Positions 5,963 to 9,404 of a stretch of DNA of 9,404 nt are shown in pieces. The translations under genes and the position numbers were made by a program. Origin of the DNA: a candidate division NC10 bacterium SPGG6 (GTDB taxonomy: Bacteria; Methylomirabilota; Methylomirabilia; Methylomirabilales; CSP1-5); NCBI GenBank assembly GCA_001643535.1, contig LXTG01000026.1, forward strand, positions 1-9,404, given 5' to 3'. The number at the start of each line of letters is the position of its first letter. Position 1 is the stretch's first letter. The notes below the pieces were generated by a model that saw only the letters and a list, made by a program, of their open reading frames with translations, did no database searches and was not told the origin of the DNA.

Positions 5963-6700
5963 ATGGCCATATGGGAACCTGATGTTGCCGAGGTCAGGCG
6001 CGCGGAAGTCCGGCGAATGTTTGCCTCCATCGTCCATCGGTACGATCTGCTCAACCGCGTGCTCAGTTTCCGTCGCGACGTTTACTGGCGCCGAGTCGCA
6101 GTCGCCCAGGGCCAGATTCCCCCGGGAGGACGGACGCTGGATCTGTGTGCCGGGACCGCAGACGTGGCGCTAGAGATCATTCGGCAGGTCTCGGGGGCGC
6201 GTGTGATCGCCGTGGATAACTGTGAACCGATGCTGATCCGAGGTCTTCAGAAGGTCAAGAAGGCAGGGGTGGCAGGTCAGATCCGGTTTGTTGCTGCGCC
6301 GGCCGAGATGCTCCCCTTTGCCGATGAAACCTTCGACGGGGCCTTTGTGGCCTTCGGCGTTCGAAACATCGCGGATCGGCGGCAAGGTCTCAAGGAGATG
6401 GCACGGGTGTTGAGACCGGGTGGACGGGGGGTGATCTTGGAATTCTCGACCCCTGCGTCCCCCCTCTTTGGATCTCTATACCACTTTTACTCCCACCGGG
6501 TTCTGCCCTGGATTGGGGGTCTGTTGTCGGGCAACCGGGCGGCCTACGAATATCTCCCGGACTCGGTGGATGACTTCCCGTCGCCGGAGAGGCTGCAAGC
6601 CCTGATGGAAGAAACGGGATTCTTTCAGGTCTCGGTTCTGCCCTTGACCCACGGCATCGTGACGATCCACCGGGGGAGTAAGGCTGGACATCGTGGTTGA
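5963..6700 (+). CDS. ubiE: Demethylmenaquinone/ubiquinone C-methyltransferase UbiE/MenG
   Basis: A 245-residue class I SAM-dependent methyltransferase that adds the ring C-methyl group in menaquinone (and, in some bacteria, ubiquinone) synthesis. UbiE signatures are clear: YDLLNRVLSFRRDVYWRR (27-44), the SAM-binding LDLCAGTADVAL (59-70), acidic VIAVDNCEPML (81-91), and FDGAFVAFGVRN (124-135), RVLRPGGRGVILEFS (148-162) and AAYEYLPDSVDDFPS (193-207). AAGGGA lies six bases before the ATG. It overlaps the next gene, a UbiA-family prenyltransferase, by eight bases, so the two are translationally linked. With no ubiquinone-specific genes in view, menaquinone is the more cautious guess for the product. 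Confidence 0.95.
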   Translation: MAIWEPDVAEVRRAEVRRMFASIVHRYDLLNRVLSFRRDVYWRRVAVAQGQIPPGGRTLDLCAGTADVALEIIRQVSGARVIAVDNCEPMLIRGLQKVKKAGVAGQIRFVAAPAEMLPFADETFDGAFVAFGVRNIADRRQGLKEMARVLRPGGRGVILEFSTPASPLFGSLYHFYSHRVLPWIGGLLSGNRAAYEYLPDSVDDFPSPERLQALMEETGFFQVSVLPLTHGIVTIHRGSKAGHRG

Positions 6701-7580
6701 AGAGCGAAAGACCCTTGGGCCGTTCCAGCAGCTCCTCCTCTTCTTGGAGCTCATCAAGTTTCCCCATACCATCTTTGCTCTCCCTTTTGCCTTTACGGGG
6801 GCGGTCCTGGCCGCCCAGGGGATCCCGGAAGGCACAAAGATCTTTTGGATCCTGGTAGCCATGGTGGGGGCGAGGACCGGGGCCATGGCGGTCAACCGGC
6901 TTGTGGACATGGACCTGGATGCCGTGAACCCCCGGACCGCCCACCGCGCCCTTCCCCGGGGCCTCCTCCAACCCTTTACCGTCTTGGTTATCGTGGTCCT
7001 CGCTTTTTGCCTCCTTGTCTTCGCGGCGGCCCAACTAAATCGCCTCTGTCTTCTCCTCTCACCCGTCGCCATTGGCCTGACGGTCTTTTATTCGTACACG
7101 AAACGGTTTACCTCTTTCTCGCACCTGATCCTCGGGCTCTGCCTCGCCTGTGCCCCTATTGGGGCCTGGATCGCCGTCCTCGGGCGAGTGGACCTGCCCC
7201 CTCTGGTGCTGGGTTTGGCTGTCCTGTTTTGGGTGGCCGGCTTTGACATCCTGTATGCCTTGGCCGATATCGAGTTTGATCGTGCCTCCGGGCTCTATTC
7301 GATTCCGGCGCGCCTCGGGGGGAACGCGGGGATGCGGGTGAGTCTTCTCTTCCATATCGCGGTGCCCATCCTGCTCGGGATCGTGGGTCAGCTCCTCCAT
7401 CTAGGCCCTCTCTACTACCTGGGCGTCCTGTTCATCGTCTTCCTTCTGGGGTACGAACACGTTACAGTGCGCCGCCATGGGCTTGAGAGGCTGGAGGCCG
7501 CCTTCTTCAATGTGAATGGCCTTATCAGCATCACCCTCTTCACCTTTACCCTCCTCGATTTGTTACTCACCCTCCCCTAA
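6693..7580 (+). CDS. UbiA-family prenyltransferase (MqnP/4-hydroxybenzoate type)
   Basis: A 295-residue integral membrane protein with about eight or nine hydrophobic helices. It belongs to the UbiA superfamily, whose members attach a polyprenyl chain to an aromatic quinone precursor. Both Mg-diphosphate-binding Asp motifs are present: AVNRLVDMDLDAVNPRTAHR (66-85), with Asp72 and Asp76, and DILYALADIEFDRASGLYS (185-203), with Asp192 and Asp196. The NRxxDxxxDxxNPRT form is typical of the branch annotated as putative 4-hydroxybenzoate polyprenyltransferase, which in menaquinone-making bacteria is thought to be MqnP of the futalosine route. I leave the symbol blank because the substrate is unproven. 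The start is GTG at 6693 and overlaps the ubiE stop; an AAGG stretch lies about nine bases upstream. Confidence 0.92.
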   Translation: MVEERKTLGPFQQLLLFLELIKFPHTIFALPFAFTGAVLAAQGIPEGTKIFWILVAMVGARTGAMAVNRLVDMDLDAVNPRTAHRALPRGLLQPFTVLVIVVLAFCLLVFAAAQLNRLCLLLSPVAIGLTVFYSYTKRFTSFSHLILGLCLACAPIGAWIAVLGRVDLPPLVLGLAVLFWVAGFDILYALADIEFDRASGLYSIPARLGGNAGMRVSLLFHIAVPILLGIVGQLLHLGPLYYLGVLFIVFLLGYEHVTVRRHGLERLEAAFFNVNGLISITLFTFTLLDLLLTLP

Positions 7581-7603
7581 GGGACCTTGCCCCCCCTTCT
7601 CGG

Positions 7604-7632
7604 GCACGGCTCAGCATTGCCTCGGCCCGTGC
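7604..7632 (+). other. Hairpin shortly after the UbiA-family gene
   Basis: GCACGG (7604-7609) is complementary to CCGTGC (7627-7632), 24 bases after the stop codon. There is no T-run. It may protect the 3' end of the quinone-gene message, with the main terminator further downstream. Confidence 0.35.
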
Positions 7633-7729
7633 ACGAGGGACGAGGGAGCTGAGGTATTACCTCTATTGCAACGGGTTGCACAACGGAACGGTCGGAGAAG
7701 GGGATCTTGCGAGGGGTCAGAGGGACAGC

Positions 7730-7758
7730 ACCCTTTCCCCATCAAACGGGGGAAGGGT
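7730..7758. terminator. Strong hairpin between convergent genes
   Basis: ACCCTTTCCCC (7730-7740) pairs with GGGGGAAGGGT (7748-7758) across loop ATCAAAC. This gives an 11-base-pair stem with one G-T wobble. It sits between the rightward UbiA-family gene and the leftward lipoprotein gene, where a two-way terminator is expected. Neither strand shows a clear T-run, so it may rely on stem stability or be a 3'-end processing signal. Confidence 0.55.
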
Positions 7759-7793
7759 ACGCCAGAAGTTCGATGAGTGTCGTCTTCGGGCGA

Positions 7794-8204
7794 TTACTTC
7801 AAAAGTTTGTAGCCTCGGTTCCGCATGCAAGCGTCGTAGGCGTTCTCGAACTGCAACTGCGCAGAGGACCCACCAGCGGTCGCTCCACCAATGACGCCGC
7901 TTGCCCCGCCGGTGGCTGCCCCGATGGCCGCTCCCGTTCCCGCACTTCCGGTTATGGCACCGGCGATCGCCCCAAGCGTTGCGCCTATTGCTGCTCCCCT
8001 GACTGCCCCCGTGGCCCCACTCTCGGCGGCCGCTGAGCCGGGATCTTCAGCGTATGATCGGGCGATCTGCTCACAATCGTACAGGTCCCTTTCGAGGAGG
8101 GCACCGTCCGCGGCAAAGGTGGGGTCGATCGGAGGCCGATAGGTCCTAGCGCACCCTACGGCCAATAGAACGGCAACGGGTAAGAGGAGCAGATACCGTC
8201 GCAC
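7794..8204 (-). CDS. Glycine-zipper lipoprotein
   Basis: A 136-residue predicted envelope lipoprotein. The signal MRRYLLLLPVAVLLAVGC ends in a lipobox with Cys18. After a linker comes a segment with Asp43-Cys44 and then a Gly/Ala-rich glycine zipper (about 63-112) with repeated GxxxG-like spacing such as AAIGATLGAIAGAITG, which probably inserts into or lies along a membrane. The C-terminal CMRNRGYKLLK resembles the tail of other small zipper lipoproteins, and Cys44 and Cys126 could form a disulfide. The start is GTG at 8204, eight bases after AGGAGG on the minus strand. It runs towards the quinone block and ends beyond the strong hairpin. Its role is probably envelope stress or structure, which is inferred. 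Confidence 0.85.
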   Translation of the reverse strand: MRRYLLLLPVAVLLAVGCARTYRPPIDPTFAADGALLERDLYDCEQIARSYAEDPGSAAAESGATGAVRGAAIGATLGAIAGAITGSAGTGAAIGAATGGASGVIGGATAGGSSAQLQFENAYDACMRNRGYKLLK

Positions 8205-8233
8205 CTATCTCACCTCCTCTCGGATCCGCATAT

Positions 8234-8242
8234 AGCATATCA
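8234..8242 (-). promoter_or_regulatory. Extended -10 promoter for the glycine-zipper gene
   Basis: On the minus strand TGATATGCT (8242-8234) fits an extended -10 element, TGn followed by TATGCT. No good -35 hexamer lies 17 bases upstream, as is common for extended -10 promoters. Transcription would start near 8227, about 23 bases before the GTG. Confidence 0.4.
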
Positions 8243-8364
8243 CGGAACCGAGAATTGCAGGAAAAGTCACCCCGTTCTATGGCATACTTCCCAATATCTG
8301 TCAATTGCAGGAGTTAGCCTTTTGCTTTCTATACCTGGGCACCACCAGAAGATTCCTCGCTCCG

Positions 8365-8535
8365 GACCCGGTGACCGATGACGGACGACCGACGACCGTC
8401 AAGGTCAAAAGGTTCTTTCTGTCATCGGTGATCGGACTTCGGCGGGCTCAGTCGAGCCGTCCTCGGTCAACGGTCCGGGAACCCGTCCCGGGATCTCGGA
8501 CCCGCAAACCAGATTCCGCTTTCCTCGCGGATCTG
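8365..8535 (+). other. Cluster of hairpins upstream of the large RNA
   Basis: No credible gene is seen. Four inverted repeats lie in series: ACCGATGAC (8374-8382) with GTCATCGGT (8421-8429), a perfect nine pairs; GGCTC/GAGCC (8445-8458); GGTCCG/CGGACC (8472-8502); and AGA-t-TCCGC with GCGGATCT (about 8512-8534), loop TTTCCTC. They may be a 5' part of the same transcript as the RNA at 8542-8827, or an independent structured leader. Short GAC-rich redundancy (GACGGACGACCGACGACCG) near 8380 could inflate apparent pairing. Confidence 0.4.
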
Positions 8536-8541
8536 CCCCTC

Positions 8542-8827
8542 CCTCGGCTTCGGGGTCTTGATGTGAATGAACTGGGTCCTAGACGAGACTCGCGGGCCGT
8601 GAGCGACATTGCCGGAAGTGGCGGGGCCCCTCGTCTGGCAACGGCCTGGGAAACCGAGGCGTGATCCGTGCCCCATTTCCTTGCACGGATGGTGAACACG
8701 GAGGGACCCAGGCCGTAAGCTGCCGACCAGGGTCGCCGCGAGCCCGAAGGGTTCCGGGCTCCTACGGAAAGGCCAGGAGCGAAGGGCCGGGGAGCCCCAC
8801 CCATTCATCAAGACCTGAGAACCGAGG
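8542..8827 (+). ncRNA. Putative large structured RNA (class unknown)
   Basis: The outer helix pairs CCTCGG (8542-8547) with CCGAGG (8822-8827), GGTCTTGATG (8554-8563) with CATCAAGACC (8806-8815), and AATG (8566-8569) with CATT (8802-8805): 20 pairs bridging about 230 bases. Inside are CTGGGTCC (8572-8579) with GGACCCAG (8704-8711); AGACGAG (8581-8587) with CTCGTCT (8630-8636), continued by GGGCC/GGCCC (8594-8598/8625-8629) and a GGAAGT-looped tip; ATCCGTGC/GCACGGAT (8664-8671/8683-8690); and GAGCCCG/CGGGCTC (8740-8746/8755-8761). Unpaired parts are A-rich on the plus strand (GGGAAACC, GTGAACAC, GGAAAGG), which suggests plus-strand transcription. Frames crossing it lack ribosome sites and family features. 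Candidates are a HEARO/omega-RNA (no iscB present), a group II intron fragment, or a new RNA or leader of the downstream gene. Confidence 0.6.
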
Positions 8828-8885
8828 AGGCGCCCAAGGCACTTCTTCTTGATAGTTTCCACTTCTTCTCTTCTTGGAGGTGACA

Positions 8886-9404
8886 ATGCAAGCTCTGCTC
8901 GGCACGCGGCTCGCCGCGGATATCAATCTGGTCGCACAGATTGTGTTGCTCATCGGGCTCTGGATCGGTTTTTATTTCGCGCGCGCCAGGCAGATCCCCA
9001 AGCATGCCAACATGCAGACGACGATGGTACTGGCGAATTTGGTGTTTATCTTCTTCGTGATGATCCCGAGTTTTTACCAGTACGTGATCCTGGGTGGGAC
9101 GACGGGAGGGATCGTCGCGAGATTGATGTTGCTGCACGGTCTGCTCGGCCTGCTCGCGCAGCTGAGCGGTGTCTATCTGGTCTTGCGCATGCGGACGCAG
9201 GTCATTCCCCCGCGATTTCGCGTCCGGAATTTCAAGCTCGTGATGCGCTGGACGCTTGCGCTGTGGACCATCATTTTTGTGTTGGGGATCGGCATCTACT
9301 ATTACCGCTATCTGCTCCCGAAACCCGTAGCAGCCGTGAGCGCGTCCTTGGTGCAGCTCCGCCAGGCCGGGAGTGCGCTGGTGGTCCAGGCCGGGGAGCT
9401 CCGC
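8886..9404 (+). CDS. DUF420-like membrane protein (partial at window end)
   Basis: An open frame of 173 codons starts at ATG 8886, with GGAGG five bases upstream, and runs off the window without a stop. The translation has four hydrophobic helices at about residues 13-32, 47-66, 77-100 and 117-140, with His40 after helix 1 and His84 in helix 3. The arrangement resembles DUF420 proteins, four-helix membrane proteins related to CtaM, which is needed for maturation of haem-copper oxidases. The segment RFRVRNFKLVMRWTLALW before helix 4 fits the family's RxHRxxARWTxPxW-like region. After helix 4 the chain continues for at least 30 residues with an alanine- and glutamine-rich helix, so it may carry an extra C-terminal domain. 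A link to respiration is inferred, and family assignment is by pattern only. Confidence 0.75.
   Translation, partial: MQALLGTRLAADINLVAQIVLLIGLWIGFYFARARQIPKHANMQTTMVLANLVFIFFVMIPSFYQYVILGGTTGGIVARLMLLHGLLGLLAQLSGVYLVLRMRTQVIPPRFRVRNFKLVMRWTLALWTIIFVLGIGIYYYRYLLPKPVAAVSASLVQLRQAGSALVVQAGELR

Noticed and set aside
6390..7072. Long minus-strand frames opposite ubiE and the UbiA-family gene
   Set aside because: Charged, Gly/Pro-rich antisense frames typical of GC-rich coding DNA. The plus strand has full family motifs.
8542..8827. Assignment as RNase P RNA, tmRNA, SRP RNA or 6S RNA
   Set aside because: None of the hallmark conserved segments I know for these RNAs is present (for example the RNase P ACAGAAA block or the SRP GGAAGGAAGCA tip). 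The helix layout also differs.
8467..8886. 139-codon minus-strand frame and a 119-codon plus frame (8305-8664)
   Set aside because: Both run through highly paired sequence with no ribosome-binding site, and their Arg/Pro/Gly-rich composition suggests chance frames. The RNA-structure explanation fits better.
1..9404. CRISPR array or tRNA gene
   Set aside because: I saw no regularly spaced repeats with spacers and no cloverleaf with a TTCGA-type T arm.

Overview
The window is about 9.4 kb of GC-rich bacterial chromosome. It looks like an environmental, respiring, Gram-negative-type organism: there are two lipoproteins, a menaquinone/ubiquinone C-methyltransferase paired with a UbiA-family prenyltransferase, and a DUF420-type membrane protein of the kind found near terminal oxidases. 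I cannot name the lineage from sequence alone. Methylomirabilota (NC10), Nitrospirota or a deltaproteobacterial-type group would all fit, and this is only inference.

Layout. Positions 1-80 hold the start of a minus-strand membrane or exported protein with a long leader. Positions 81-1919 are an accessory, gene-poor stretch. It has one clear small gene (DUF4242, 1000-1239) followed by a terminator. That gene is bracketed by two diverged direct copies of a 94-bp repeat (442-535 and 1434-1527), and a MITE-like element with 20-bp inverted ends follows (about 1600-1753). Positions 1920-4597 are a plus-strand cluster: a metallo-beta-lactamase-fold hydrolase, a fumarylacetoacetate-hydrolase-family enzyme, a carboxymuconolactone-decarboxylase-family protein and an unrecognised 36-residue mini-protein. 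Together they look like a catabolic set acting on ring-cleavage or dicarbonyl intermediates; the substrate is unknown.

Positions 4791-7580 are a second plus-strand block behind a good sigma70-like promoter: a DUF3568 lipoprotein, a short CbiX-type tetrapyrrole chelatase, UbiE/MenG and a UbiA/MqnP-type prenyltransferase. The last two overlap by 8 bases and belong to quinone synthesis. A strong hairpin at 7730-7758 separates this block from a convergent minus-strand glycine-zipper lipoprotein (7794-8204).

The most interesting part is 8205-8885, nearly 700 bases with no credible gene. Inside it, 8542-8827 can fold into a large RNA closed by about 20 long-range base pairs. It has several internal perfect helices and one pair of mutually exclusive pairings. 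A DUF420-type membrane protein gene begins 58 bases later and runs off the window end. The RNA could be a HEARO/omega-RNA-like or group-II-intron-derived element, or an undescribed leader or stand-alone RNA; I cannot decide which without a covariance-model search.
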